DNA of 64,000 nt from Clostridioides difficile CD160. GTDB taxonomy: Bacteria; Bacillota; Clostridia; Peptostreptococcales; Peptostreptococcaceae. Below, one piece after another: positions 8,706-16,840 of the stretch. The DNA lies in the NCBI RefSeq assembly GCF_000449425.2, contig NZ_AVHW01000066.1, positions 1-64,000 on the forward strand. Direction: 5' to 3'. Numbering within the stretch: position 1 is the first letter of the stretch; each line of letters opens with the position of its first letter. A program made the position numbers and the translations under genes. The notes below the pieces were generated by a model, which ran no database searches, was not told the DNA's origin, and saw only the letters and a program-made list of their open reading frames with translations.

Positions 8706-8900
8706 TTATATTCTTTTAAATTGAATTTTTTCATCTGAACATAAAGTTTCAAACCTGTATGTATCTGTCATCTCATAAAAACCAAAAAATATAAAACCAT
8801 CACGAGAAGTAAATTCATATTGTATATCTTCACTTTTCAATATCTTTTCTACCTCGTCTATTTTTTCGCTATATATAATTTCTACCATATAATTTATCAT
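8706..8900 (-). CDS. Small conserved-type hypothetical protein
   Basis: A 64-residue protein that I do not recognise. It begins with a short beta-strand-like segment (INYMVEIIYS) and has an alternating pattern suggestive of a small alpha/beta ferredoxin-like fold. The ATG at 8900 is chosen because AGGAGGGG lies seven bases upstream; twelve further upstream codons lack such a site. It has no membrane segment or cysteine motif. It is monocistronic, converging on the TudS-related gene. Confidence 0.6.
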   Translation of the reverse strand: MINYMVEIIYSEKIDEVEKILKSEDIQYEFTSRDGFIFFGFYEMTDTYRFETLCSDEKIQFKRI

Positions 8901-9097
8901 TGTAGAACCCCTCCTATTAAATATGAAAATATCCAAATATATAATAACACATTTAGATAATGTAATAATATTAAAAAATAAAATAAACTTATTAAATTAG
9001 GATATTAAATTTTTAGCAAAATACTTATAAATAATCTAGATAATAATTGTTTTATAACAAAAGGATAATATAAGAATTTTAATCTTGTATAAAAAAT

Positions 9098-9144
9098 AAG
9101 AAGCTATAAATAATATAAGTATCATTTATAGCTTCTTATTTTTT
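9098..9144 (-). terminator. Terminator of the Na/Pi symporter gene
   Basis: AAGAAGCTATAAAT and ATTTATAGCTTCTT form a 14-bp perfect stem with a 12-base loop. On the minus strand it is followed by a T run. Confidence 0.85.
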
Positions 9145-9174
9145 ATTGATCATGATTACATATAAAAGTAATCA

Positions 9175-10794
9175 CTATATTTTTTGTTTAAGTTTTAATA
9201 CTTGTTTTACGATATTTGTTGAGTGGTCAGAAATTCTTTCTAAATTAGTAAGTAAATCAAGATAAAGCACACCAGCATCAATTGTACAATTTCCATTATT
9301 TAATCTAATCATGTGTGAATTTCTAAAAGTTTTTTCTAAGTAATTTACTTCATTTTCGACTTCTAAAACTTTATTTGCTAACTCAAAATCTTTAACATCT
9401 AAAACTATTAAAGCATCTTTAAAGTTAGTCATAGTCTTATTGTATATTTCATAGATTTCTTTTATTGCACTATCAGAGAAATTAACATTCATTTCTTTAA
9501 CACTCATAGCTAATTCAGCTATATTTTCTGCGTGGTCAGATACTCTTTCAATGTCATTTACAGTGTTAAAAAGTAAATCTGTTCTAAAACGTTCATCGTC
9601 TCTAAGAGGTTCTTTAGAAAGTTTTAGTAGATAATTCAGTATATCTTTCTGTAATTTATTGACAACTTTTTCTGATTCAAAAGTTTTATTAATATCATCA
9701 CTACTCTTATTTAAGAATCCTGCAATTGCATGTTCTAAAGAATTTGTAGCTTTATGTCCCATTCTTACAACTTCTTGTACAGTATTACCAAGTGCTATAG
9801 ATGGAGTACTAAACATTCTTTCATCTAAGTACTTAGTATTATTTACTACTTCTGATTCAGTTTCTCTAATAGGTATAAGTTTACTTGCTAATCTAACTAT
9901 GTATTTAGAAAATGGTAATAATATTATAACATTTGTAAGGTTAAATAAAGTATGTGCATTTGCTATTTGTCTAGCCGTATCAGTTGGGTCAAAATGAATA
10001 ACTATAGCTGATATAGGTTTATTTAAAACAAGCATAAATATGATTGTACCAATTACATTAAAACTTAGATGCATTACAGCTGCACGTCTAGCATTTCTGC
10101 TTGCACCAACACTTGATAAAAGTGAAGTAACACAAGTACCGATATTATCTCCATAAAGGATAGGCAAAGCAGCTGATAGAGGTAGTATACCTTGAGAAGC
10201 TAAGGCTATTAACATACCCATAGATGCACTTGAACTTTGTATAATACCAGTTATAGCAAATCCTGCTAATATACCCAATACAGGGTTTTTACTAAAATAT
10301 AAAAGTACATCAGTAAATGCTTTGTACTCAGCAAGTGGAGCCACTGCATCTTTCATAAATTCCATTCCTGTAAACAATATACCAAAGCCAATAAGTATTT
10401 CAGATAAATGTTTTGTTTTTTGATTTGATGTAAATAAATAGAATACAATACCTACACCAAGAGCAATTGGTGCTATTCCTTCAAGATTAAATGAAACTAA
10501 TTGGGCAGTAACTGTCGTACCGATATTTGCTCCCATTATTACACCAATAGCTTGACTTAGATTCATTATTCCTGCATTTACAAATCCTACAACCATAACA
10601 GTAGTAGCACTTGAACTTTGTATAATACCTGTAACAACTGTACCTACCAGTACACCCATAACAACATTACTTGTTAAGAGTTCAATAATTTTCTTTAATT
10701 TGTCTCCTGCCGATTTTTGTAGACCTTCTCCCATTAAACTCATTCCATAAAGAAAAAGTCCAAGCCCACCGATAAGACTAATTGCTATATTCAC
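9175..10794 (-). CDS. Na/Pi cotransporter family protein with PhoU-like domain
   Basis: A 539-residue protein. Two Na/Pi-cotransporter repeats carry the signature QSSSATTVMVVGFVNAG (about 60-75) and QSSSASMGMLIALASQG (about 185-200), inside about eight to nine membrane segments. They are followed by a cytoplasmic PhoU-like helical region (about 340-535) containing two repeats of the E-x-x-SDH/A-x-N-I type (DIERVSDHAENIAE, NLERISDHSTNIVK). It is expected to import phosphate with sodium. The start is a GTG at 10794 preceded by GGGAGG. An upstream array of 11-bp-spaced TTAACA repeats suggests PhoP control. Confidence 0.92.
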   Translation of the reverse strand: MNIAISLIGGLGLFLYGMSLMGEGLQKSAGDKLKKIIELLTSNVVMGVLVGTVVTGIIQSSSATTVMVVGFVNAGIMNLSQAIGVIMGANIGTTVTAQLVSFNLEGIAPIALGVGIVFYLFTSNQKTKHLSEILIGFGILFTGMEFMKDAVAPLAEYKAFTDVLLYFSKNPVLGILAGFAITGIIQSSSASMGMLIALASQGILPLSAALPILYGDNIGTCVTSLLSSVGASRNARRAAVMHLSFNVIGTIIFMLVLNKPISAIVIHFDPTDTARQIANAHTLFNLTNVIILLPFSKYIVRLASKLIPIRETESEVVNNTKYLDERMFSTPSIALGNTVQEVVRMGHKATNSLEHAIAGFLNKSSDDINKTFESEKVVNKLQKDILNYLLKLSKEPLRDDERFRTDLLFNTVNDIERVSDHAENIAELAMSVKEMNVNFSDSAIKEIYEIYNKTMTNFKDALIVLDVKDFELANKVLEVENEVNYLEKTFRNSHMIRLNNGNCTIDAGVLYLDLLTNLERISDHSTNIVKQVLKLKQKI

Positions 10795-10903
10795 GATATT
10801 TCCTCCCTTAAGAAATTAATAAATTTTTTATCTGAATTATAAACTTTATTAACTAAAATTTATTGTTTCCTTAATATAGAATAACAAATTTTGTCAATAA
10901 AAA

Positions 10904-10942
10904 TATTAATGTTTTGTTAAGTATACGTTAAGAGAATGTTAA
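10904..10942 (-). promoter_or_regulatory. Pho-box-like direct repeat array
   Basis: On the minus strand the hexamers TTAACA, TTAACG, TTAACA and TTAATA occur with exact 11-bp periodicity (plus-strand positions 10937, 10926, 10915, 10904). This is the known arrangement of PhoP half-sites in Gram-positive Pho boxes. A TTGACA-like -35 lies about 8 bp downstream. Position before a phosphate transporter supports the call. Confidence 0.7.
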
Positions 10943-11070
10943 ATATTTAAGTTGTTGTTAATTTAAGAAAATTTGCTATATATAGCAATTTAAAGACTTG
11001 GACTAATATTTAGGTCATTTTATGTATAGTTGATTTAACAAAGAATTAACTCTATTTGTAAAAAGCATGT

Positions 11071-11104
11071 AAAAAATATCATCCTTTTTAGAATGATATT
11101 TTTT
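11071..11104 (-). terminator. Terminator overlapping the end of the AraC gene
   Basis: AAAATATCAT (11073-11082) and ATGATATTTT (11093-11102) form a 10-bp stem, with a T run on the minus strand directly after the stop codon. Confidence 0.75.
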
Positions 11105-11843
11105 AATTATAAATATTCTTATATTCAATTGGTGTAAGATTATTAAACTTTTTAAAAACCATGCTATAGTAGTTTTGACTATTGAATCCAACGAGTACAG
11201 CAACATCCAAAATAGATAAATCTTTTTTTAGTAGGTATTTTTTACTTTTTTCAACTCTAACTTTATTGAGGAAATTAGTAAAAGTATATCCGCTTTCTTT
11301 TTTAAATAGAGAGCAAAAATAACTTTTATTAAGTTGTAGGTCATTACATATATCGGTTACTGTTATATCTTCTGAGTAGTTTTTATGAATATAATCTATA
11401 GTTTTCTTTACATAAAAGCTAAGAGCTGGTTTATGTTTCATTTTATCATGACATATTTCTGATAAAAGATTGGATATATAATCTAAACATGATAAAGGTT
11501 TAAATGGAATGTCTACAAACTCTATATCATCATTGATACAAGACTTAAAAGGACCTACAATAAAATAACCACTAGAGACATCAAACTTATGTATGGGCAT
11601 AACTAAAAAATGTATGTCATCACAAAAACTTAGCATTATATAGGAAAGATTTTTATTAGATATAAAATCTGTACTATTTATGTTCTTAAATATATTTAAA
11701 CTTGAAAAATATATTTCTAAAGTAGAGTTATACCCAATACTGCAAATGTCTTTTAAATCCTTACTAACTGCTTTTGTTGGAATATTACAGCAGTCAAAAA
11801 AATCGTTAATGATAAGTTCCATATCATCTTTAAAATCTTTCAA
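11103..11843 (-). CDS. AraC family regulator next to the nitrogenase-like operon
   Basis: A 246-residue regulator with an N-terminal sensory region (about 1-140, resembling PocR-type sensor domains only loosely) and a C-terminal AraC double helix-turn-helix domain (about 150-246; LQLNKSYFCSLFKKESGYTF and VGFNSQNYYSMVFKKF). The start is probably a TTG at 11843, because GAGGTG lies six bases upstream. The frame extends to 11870 but has no ribosome-binding site there. It is transcribed divergently from the NifH-like operon across a 148-base region, which makes it the obvious candidate regulator of that operon. Its effector is unknown; by context a tetrapyrrole or metal signal is possible. Confidence 0.82.
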   Translation of the reverse strand: MKDFKDDMELIINDFFDCCNIPTKAVSKDLKDICSIGYNSTLEIYFSSLNIFKNINSTDFISNKNLSYIMLSFCDDIHFLVMPIHKFDVSSGYFIVGPFKSCINDDIEFVDIPFKPLSCLDYISNLLSEICHDKMKHKPALSFYVKKTIDYIHKNYSEDITVTDICNDLQLNKSYFCSLFKKESGYTFTNFLNKVRVEKSKKYLLKKDLSILDVAVLVGFNSQNYYSMVFKKFNNLTPIEYKNIYN

Positions 11844-11932
11844 AAAATCACCTCTTTTAAATTTATACAAATATTTTTATAAAAAAACAAATATAGTTAA
11901 GAATTAAAAACATATATCAATTAAAATAGTTA

Positions 11933-11955
11933 TTGCGAATGATAATTAATTTCGT
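11933..11955 (+). promoter_or_regulatory. Putative promoter/iron-box-like site of the nitrogenase-like operon
   Basis: TTGCGA (11933-11938), 17 bases, then TAAATA is a possible promoter. Its spacer contains CGAATGATAATTAATTTCG (11937-11955), an imperfect palindrome with the TGATAAT half of a Fur box. The right half matches poorly, so Fur control is only suggested. Confidence 0.45.
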
Positions 11956-11991
11956 TAAATAATATTATGATGTAAGAGAGGTAGAAAGTCA

Positions 11992-12741
11992 ATGAAAAAA
12001 ATAGCTATTTATGGGAAAGGAGGAATTGGAAAATCAACAACAACTTCCAATTTATCAGCATCACTTTCTCATTTAGGATATAAGGTAATGCAAATAGGAT
12101 GTGACCCAAAATCTGATTCAACAAAAAATTTGATGAAAGGAAAATTTATACCAACAGTACTTGATGTAATGAAAGAAAAAAAGGAAGAACTAAAGCTTGA
12201 AGACATAGTGTTTGAAGGTTATGGAGGAGTATTATGCATTGAAGCTGGAGGGCCAACTCCAGGTGTAGGATGTGCAGGAAGAGGTATAATAGCAGCTTTT
12301 GAAAAATTAGAAGAATTAAAAGCATTTGAAATATATAATCCAGATGTAGTAATTTATGATGTTCTAGGAGATGTTGTTTGTGGAGGTTTCTCAATGCCAA
12401 TAAGAAATGGATTTGCAAAGGAAGTGTACATAGTAACTTCTGGAGAAATGATGTCAATGTACGCTGCAAGTAATATATCTTTAGCTGTAGAACAATTTAA
12501 AAACAGAGGATATGCCTCTTTAAAAGGCCTTATATTAAATGCCAAGAACGTTGAAAATGAAAGGAAATTAGTTGAAAAATTGGCAGATGAAATAAAAAGT
12601 GAAGTTTTTCATTACATACCAAGAAATAAAATTGTACAGCAGTCTGAAAATAATGGACGAACTGTTATAGAAGAAGATAAATACAATGAAATGTCAGAAG
12701 TATATATAAATCTTGCAAATAAAATTATGCAAAATAATTAA
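11992..12741 (+). CDS. NifH-like ATP-dependent reductase (nitrogenase iron protein homologue)
   Basis: A 249-residue homologue of NifH/BchL/CfbC iron proteins. Walker A reads [13 protein letters not shown] (9-21). The two cysteines that bind the bridging [4Fe-4S] cluster are Cys94 (PGVGCAGRG, with the equivalent of the regulatory arginine) and Cys130 (GDVVCGGF). It is slightly shorter than true NifH (about 270-290). A GAGGT site precedes the ATG. It would pass single electrons, with ATP hydrolysis, to the NifD/NifK-like pair encoded five genes downstream. No nitrogenase cofactor genes (nifB, nifE, nifN) are nearby, so dinitrogen is an unlikely substrate. Confidence 0.9.
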   Translation: MKKIAIYGKGGIGKSTTTSNLSASLSHLGYKVMQIGCDPKSDSTKNLMKGKFIPTVLDVMKEKKEELKLEDIVFEGYGGVLCIEAGGPTPGVGCAGRGIIAAFEKLEELKAFEIYNPDVVIYDVLGDVVCGGFSMPIRNGFAKEVYIVTSGEMMSMYAASNISLAVEQFKNRGYASLKGLILNAKNVENERKLVEKLADEIKSEVFHYIPRNKIVQQSENNGRTVIEEDKYNEMSEVYINLANKIMQNN

Positions 12742-12783
12742 AAAATATATGTTTAAAATAAAGTTTATTGTGGAGGGAATTTT

Positions 12784-13674
12784 ATGAAATTAAAAAAGTT
12801 ATGCTCAGTATTTTTACTTAGCTCATTAATATTAACAGGGTGCTCAAAACCATCGGATAGTGAATCTAAGGAGACAAATAATAATGTAAATGTAGTTTCA
12901 GCTACAGTGGCAGCGACACAAGTCCTAGATAAATTGGATGCTACATTGGTAGGAATACCAACAACTAAATCTGATTTACCTGAAAAATATAAAAATTTGC
13001 CAGAAGTAGGACAGGCTATGAATCCAGATTTAGAAATTGTAGCATCTCTAAAACCAGATGTATTTGTAGTTGATAGTATGTTTAAAGAAAATGTTGAAAA
13101 AAGCATGAAGGAATATAACTTAGATACTTTTTATTTTGAGACTGGTACATATACAAAATTTCTTAAAAGTATAGAAAGTTTAGGAGAAAAAATAAATAAA
13201 CAGAGTGAAGCAAAAAAACTTATTGATGAATTAGAAGGAGTAGAACAATCTGTAGTAGAAAAATCAAAAAAACAAGCAAAAAAACCAAAGGTAGCAATAT
13301 TATTTGGTGGTGGAAATAATTTTATGTTAGCTACAAAAAGCTCATATCTTGGAGATTTAATAAAAACAGTAGGTGCTGAAAATATAGCTGATAATTTAAC
13401 AGATAATGTAGAGTCAGGTTATATACAGTTTAGTTTAGAACAAATTTTAAAAGAAAATCCAGATTATATACTTAGATTTGCACATGGAAATATTGAAGAG
13501 ACTAAGAAAGCATTTGATGACTCTTTTGAAAAAAATCCTGCATGGGCAACATTAGACGCAGTAAAAAATGGGAAAGTTATAGATTTAGATTCAAGTATAT
13601 TTAATGTATCTGCAAATATATATGTTAAAGATTCAATAAATAAATTAGGAGATATCTTGTATGGAGATAAATAA
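12784..13674 (+). CDS. IsdE-like haem/tetrapyrrole ABC transporter lipoprotein
   Basis: A 296-residue lipoprotein. A lipobox LTGC puts the lipidated cysteine at residue 20, followed by a class III (BtuF/FhuD-type) binding domain. It resembles staphylococcal IsdE along its length. The axial haem ligands of IsdE (Met78 and His229) have clear counterparts: Met79 in GQAMNPDLE and His234 in ILRFAHGN. The shared ATVALDKLD-type N-terminal region and PEVGQ segment also fit. A haem or related tetrapyrrole is therefore the best substrate guess, with a siderophore as the alternative. It lies 43 bases after the NifH-like gene, and the permease follows after 16 bases. Confidence 0.85.
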   Translation: MKLKKLCSVFLLSSLILTGCSKPSDSESKETNNNVNVVSATVAATQVLDKLDATLVGIPTTKSDLPEKYKNLPEVGQAMNPDLEIVASLKPDVFVVDSMFKENVEKSMKEYNLDTFYFETGTYTKFLKSIESLGEKINKQSEAKKLIDELEGVEQSVVEKSKKQAKKPKVAILFGGGNNFMLATKSSYLGDLIKTVGAENIADNLTDNVESGYIQFSLEQILKENPDYILRFAHGNIEETKKAFDDSFEKNPAWATLDAVKNGKVIDLDSSIFNVSANIYVKDSINKLGDILYGDK

Positions 13675-13690
13675 ATTTTAGGTGAATAAT

Positions 13691-14671
13691 ATGGATAATA
13701 AAAAAATTTTATTAATAATTACAGGCATGATAACTGTAATTGTTTTGCTAATTCTTTTTTCTACTATAGGCAGTGTAAACTTAAGTCTTAAAGAGATATT
13801 TGATGCACTGATAAATGAAAATAATCCAATGGTTACTACAATTGTATATAAGATGAGATTACCTAGAAATATATTAGCAGCATTAGTTGGAGCGAATTTA
13901 GCTGTTTCTGGTCTGTTGTTACAAGCTGTTATGAAAAACCCATTAGCAGACCCTGGAATAACAGGTATATCAACAGGAGCAAGTGTAGCTGCTATTATAA
14001 TATTGCTTCTATTTCCACAATACACAAGTATGTTACCAATAGTTGCTTTTATAGGAGGTCTTATATCTTGTGCAGTGGTATATTTAATGGCATATAAAAA
14101 TGGTCTTAGACCAGAGAGAATTATACTAGCTGGTGTAGCAGTAAACACTATATTAGGTGGTGTGATATCATATTTATCAACTATGTATAGCGAAAGAATC
14201 CAAAGTGCAATGTTATGGTTAAATGGGAGTTTGGCAACAAAAACATGGTTAGATGTAAATATGTTGATATGGTATTCTATTGCAGGTCTTATAGGGGCGA
14301 TTTTCCTTATCAGAAGTGCAAATGTACTACAATTAGGAGATGATGCAGCTACAAATCTAGGTTTTAATGTAAATAGAAGTAGATTTGTAATATCATTAGT
14401 AGCAATATTTCTAGCTGGAGTTTCCACTTCTATAGTAGGTGTTATTAGTTTTGTAGGTCTAATAGTGCCACATATAACACGTATGTTACTTGGTAGTGAC
14501 CATAAATATACAATCCCATTTAGTATAATCTTAGGAAGTATAGTTTTATTAATTGCAGACACATTAGCAAGAACAATAGGAGGCTCAATAGAGATTCCAG
14601 TGGGTGTTATTATGTCCATAATAGGAGGTCCATTCTTCTTATACTTATTAAGAAAGAGAGGCAGTTATTAA
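13691..14671 (+). CDS. FecCD family ABC permease (IsdF-like)
   Basis: A 326-residue permease of the FecCD/BtuC family with about nine to ten membrane helices. Family hallmarks are RLPRNILAALVGANLAVSGLLLQ (about 57-79), NPLADPGITGISTGA (about 84-98) and the coupling region GVISFVGLIVPHITRML (about 255-271). The ATG at 13691 follows AGGTG by six bases; the in-frame GTG at 13682 is part of that site. The stop codon overlaps the next start (TAATG), so permease and ATPase are translationally coupled. Confidence 0.9.
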   Translation: MDNKKILLIITGMITVIVLLILFSTIGSVNLSLKEIFDALINENNPMVTTIVYKMRLPRNILAALVGANLAVSGLLLQAVMKNPLADPGITGISTGASVAAIIILLLFPQYTSMLPIVAFIGGLISCAVVYLMAYKNGLRPERIILAGVAVNTILGGVISYLSTMYSERIQSAMLWLNGSLATKTWLDVNMLIWYSIAGLIGAIFLIRSANVLQLGDDAATNLGFNVNRSRFVISLVAIFLAGVSTSIVGVISFVGLIVPHITRMLLGSDHKYTIPFSIILGSIVLLIADTLARTIGGSIEIPVGVIMSIIGGPFFLYLLRKRGSY

Positions 14672-15465
14672 TGTTTAATATAAAAGATATTACAATAGGA
14701 TATGAAGATAAAATTGTCATAGACAACCTGAGTGTAAGCATAAAAAAAAGCGAAGTAGTCTCTATATTAGGACCAAATGGTTCAGGAAAGTCTACACTTC
14801 TTAAATCATTGTCTAGAATATTGAAAATCAAACAAGGTGACATATATATTGGTAAAAAAAATATGAAAGTCATGAGTAATAAAGAAATTTCAAGACAAGT
14901 TGCATTATTAGCTCAACATAATGTCTCTTTAAAAGATATAAAGGTAAAAGACTTAATATACTATGGGAGAATACCACATAAAGGTTTTTTTGAAGGTAAA
15001 AATAAGAACGATGATGAGATAGTGACTTGGGCGATGAGAAATACAGGTCTTGAAACATATAAAGATAAATTGGTGAGTAATCTATCTGGAGGTGAAAGGC
15101 AAAGGGTATGGTTAGCGATGGCTCTTTGTCAAAAGCCAGATATACTTTTATTAGATGAACCAACAACATATTTAGATATATCTCATCAATTAGAACTTAT
15201 GGAACTTATAAAAGATATAAATAAAAAATTTAAAATGACTATAATTATGGTTTTACATGATATAAATCAAGCAAGTAAATATAGTGATAGACTTATTATT
15301 ATGAATAAAGGTTCTATAGTAGCAGATGGTCATCCTAACAAGGTAATAAGTGAAAAAATAATAAAAGATGTCTATAAAGTGAAATGTGATATAGATGTAG
15401 ACCCAATTAGTAAAAAGCCTAGGATTCATCCAATAATGCTATGTAGAAGAACTAGCAGTATATGA
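14671..15465 (+). CDS. FecE/IsdL-type ABC transporter ATP-binding protein
   Basis: A 264-residue ATPase. Walker A is GPNGSGKST (about 32-40), the Q-loop lies near LLAQHN, the signature is LSGGERQRVWLAMAL (about 137-151), Walker B is ILLLDEPTTYLDI (about 157-169) and the switch histidine is in VLHD. It is the family that powers iron-siderophore, haem and cobalamin importers. It overlaps the permease by one base. The nearest downstream gene is the NifD-like subunit, 96 bases away across a hairpin. Confidence 0.92.
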   Translation: MFNIKDITIGYEDKIVIDNLSVSIKKSEVVSILGPNGSGKSTLLKSLSRILKIKQGDIYIGKKNMKVMSNKEISRQVALLAQHNVSLKDIKVKDLIYYGRIPHKGFFEGKNKNDDEIVTWAMRNTGLETYKDKLVSNLSGGERQRVWLAMALCQKPDILLLDEPTTYLDISHQLELMELIKDINKKFKMTIIMVLHDINQASKYSDRLIIMNKGSIVADGHPNKVISEKIIKDVYKVKCDIDVDPISKKPRIHPIMLCRRTSSI

Positions 15466-15497
15466 AAGTTTAATAATTGATAATTAAAGAAAAAAAG

Positions 15498-15543
15498 TTA
15501 CTGTCCATGTAGTTTTATAATCTTAAAATTACATGGGTAGTAA
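15498..15543 (+). promoter_or_regulatory. Intercistronic stem-loop between transporter and NifD-like gene
   Basis: TTACT-CCATGTA-TTTTA pairs with TAAAA-TACATGG-AGTAA over three helical blocks with small bulges around a 6-base loop. There is no T run after it, so it is not a standard terminator. It could stabilise or separate the upstream and downstream parts of the mRNA, adjusting the ratio of transporter to catalytic subunits. Confidence 0.6.
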
Positions 15544-15561
15544 GATTAGAAAGGAAAAAAT

Positions 15562-16839
15562 ATGTATACTTTAGATGTATTAAATAGATTAAAAGATATA
15601 GATTGTGATAAAGATATAAAGTCTTTATCATATGCTGTATTCCCAGGAACACATTGTCCATTGTTTGGAGTTGTATTGACTGCATCATATATAAAGAATA
15701 TGGCCCTTGTAATAGTAGGAACTAATGAATGTACTTACTATAGTAAAAATTTTGCATATCATAGACAATTTGGCAGAGATAGTGTTTATTCAGTAGTATT
15801 AAAAGATAAAGATATAGTTTTTGGAGCAGAAAAAAAAGTAGTAGAGGCTGTAAAGTATATTTCAGAAACTGAAAAATTTGATGCAATAATGATAGTAACT
15901 ACATGTGTACCAGAATTAATAGGCGAAGATTATAATGTTTTGTCTAGTGAATTAGAAGATATGATTGAAATACCTGTCTTAACGGTTAATACAGAGCATT
16001 ATACTTGTAATTCCCATATACTTGGTATGACTAGAGCTTTAAAAAGTTTATCATCAGTTATGGAGCGTTATAAAAATAAAGAAGGAGTTAATATTTTAGG
16101 TCATAGACAAGAGAATGTAGAAGATACAGAACTTGTAAAATTGCTTGTAAAAGAAAATGTAAAAATAAATTGTGTAATCCCATCTAAGTGTACTATAAAA
16201 GACATTAAAAGTGCATCTAGTGCTAAATTAAACATAGTGACAGACATGATAGCTTTGGATTTAGCAGAAGATATGAAAAATAAGTTTGGGATAGAATACA
16301 TATATTTTGATAAAAACATGAAAGAATCAATTATAATAGAAAACTATAATAAACTTTGTAAAGTTTTAGATATAGATGTACAAGATGAGCTATCAAAGCA
16401 AAGACAGACATACAATTCATTATTGAGTGAATGTAGGTTTTTATTAGAGGGTAAAAAATTAATTTATGGAAATACACCAATGATGGCATTTGAAACAGTT
16501 GATTTTTTAACTGAGTTAGGATTGGTTCCAGAATTTATTCAAGTGAGAGAGCTTTATGAACAAGATAGTTTATTTAAAGATAACATAATAAAAAAAGGAT
16601 ATAATCCATATGTAAGTAGAATTGCAAATATAGCGCCACTTAGAAATTTATATGAAACTATAAATGCAGATATTTATATAGGGCATGAAAACCCGATGTT
16701 ATTAAAAGAGAAAGGGCTTATACAAATAACATTAGATGAACATGCACAAAAAATAGGTTTTGAGCTTCCTATAGGAATAATGGAAACTTTAATAAAACTA
16801 TTCGATGTAAAAAAATCGGTAAGAAAGGAAGTGATTTAA
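15562..16839 (+). CDS. Nitrogenase-like component 1 subunit, NifD/NifE type
   Basis: A 425-residue member of the oxidoreductase/nitrogenase component 1 family. The three conserved cluster cysteines are Cys32 (PGTHCPLFG), Cys57 (GTNECTYYSK) and Cys115 (TTCVPELIGED), as in NifD, NifE and BchN. The segment AKLNIVTDMIALD aligns with the NifD region containing the FeMo-cofactor ligand Cys275, but has Asp228 at that position. A glycine-rich DIYIGHENPML segment lies near residue 375. An AAAGGA site precedes the ATG. It is one base from the NifK-like gene, so they surely form a heteromer. It is most likely a non-N2 reductase, by context acting on a tetrapyrrole. Confidence 0.88.
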   Translation: MYTLDVLNRLKDIDCDKDIKSLSYAVFPGTHCPLFGVVLTASYIKNMALVIVGTNECTYYSKNFAYHRQFGRDSVYSVVLKDKDIVFGAEKKVVEAVKYISETEKFDAIMIVTTCVPELIGEDYNVLSSELEDMIEIPVLTVNTEHYTCNSHILGMTRALKSLSSVMERYKNKEGVNILGHRQENVEDTELVKLLVKENVKINCVIPSKCTIKDIKSASSAKLNIVTDMIALDLAEDMKNKFGIEYIYFDKNMKESIIIENYNKLCKVLDIDVQDELSKQRQTYNSLLSECRFLLEGKKLIYGNTPMMAFETVDFLTELGLVPEFIQVRELYEQDSLFKDNIIKKGYNPYVSRIANIAPLRNLYETINADIYIGHENPMLLKEKGLIQITLDEHAQKIGFELPIGIMETLIKLFDVKKSVRKEVI

Positions 16840-16840
16840 T

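Noticed and set aside
13678-14619. Long open frame on the minus strand opposite the FecCD permease
   Set aside because: It mirrors the codon pattern of the real permease gene, has no family resemblance and no ribosome-binding site; it is an antisense shadow.
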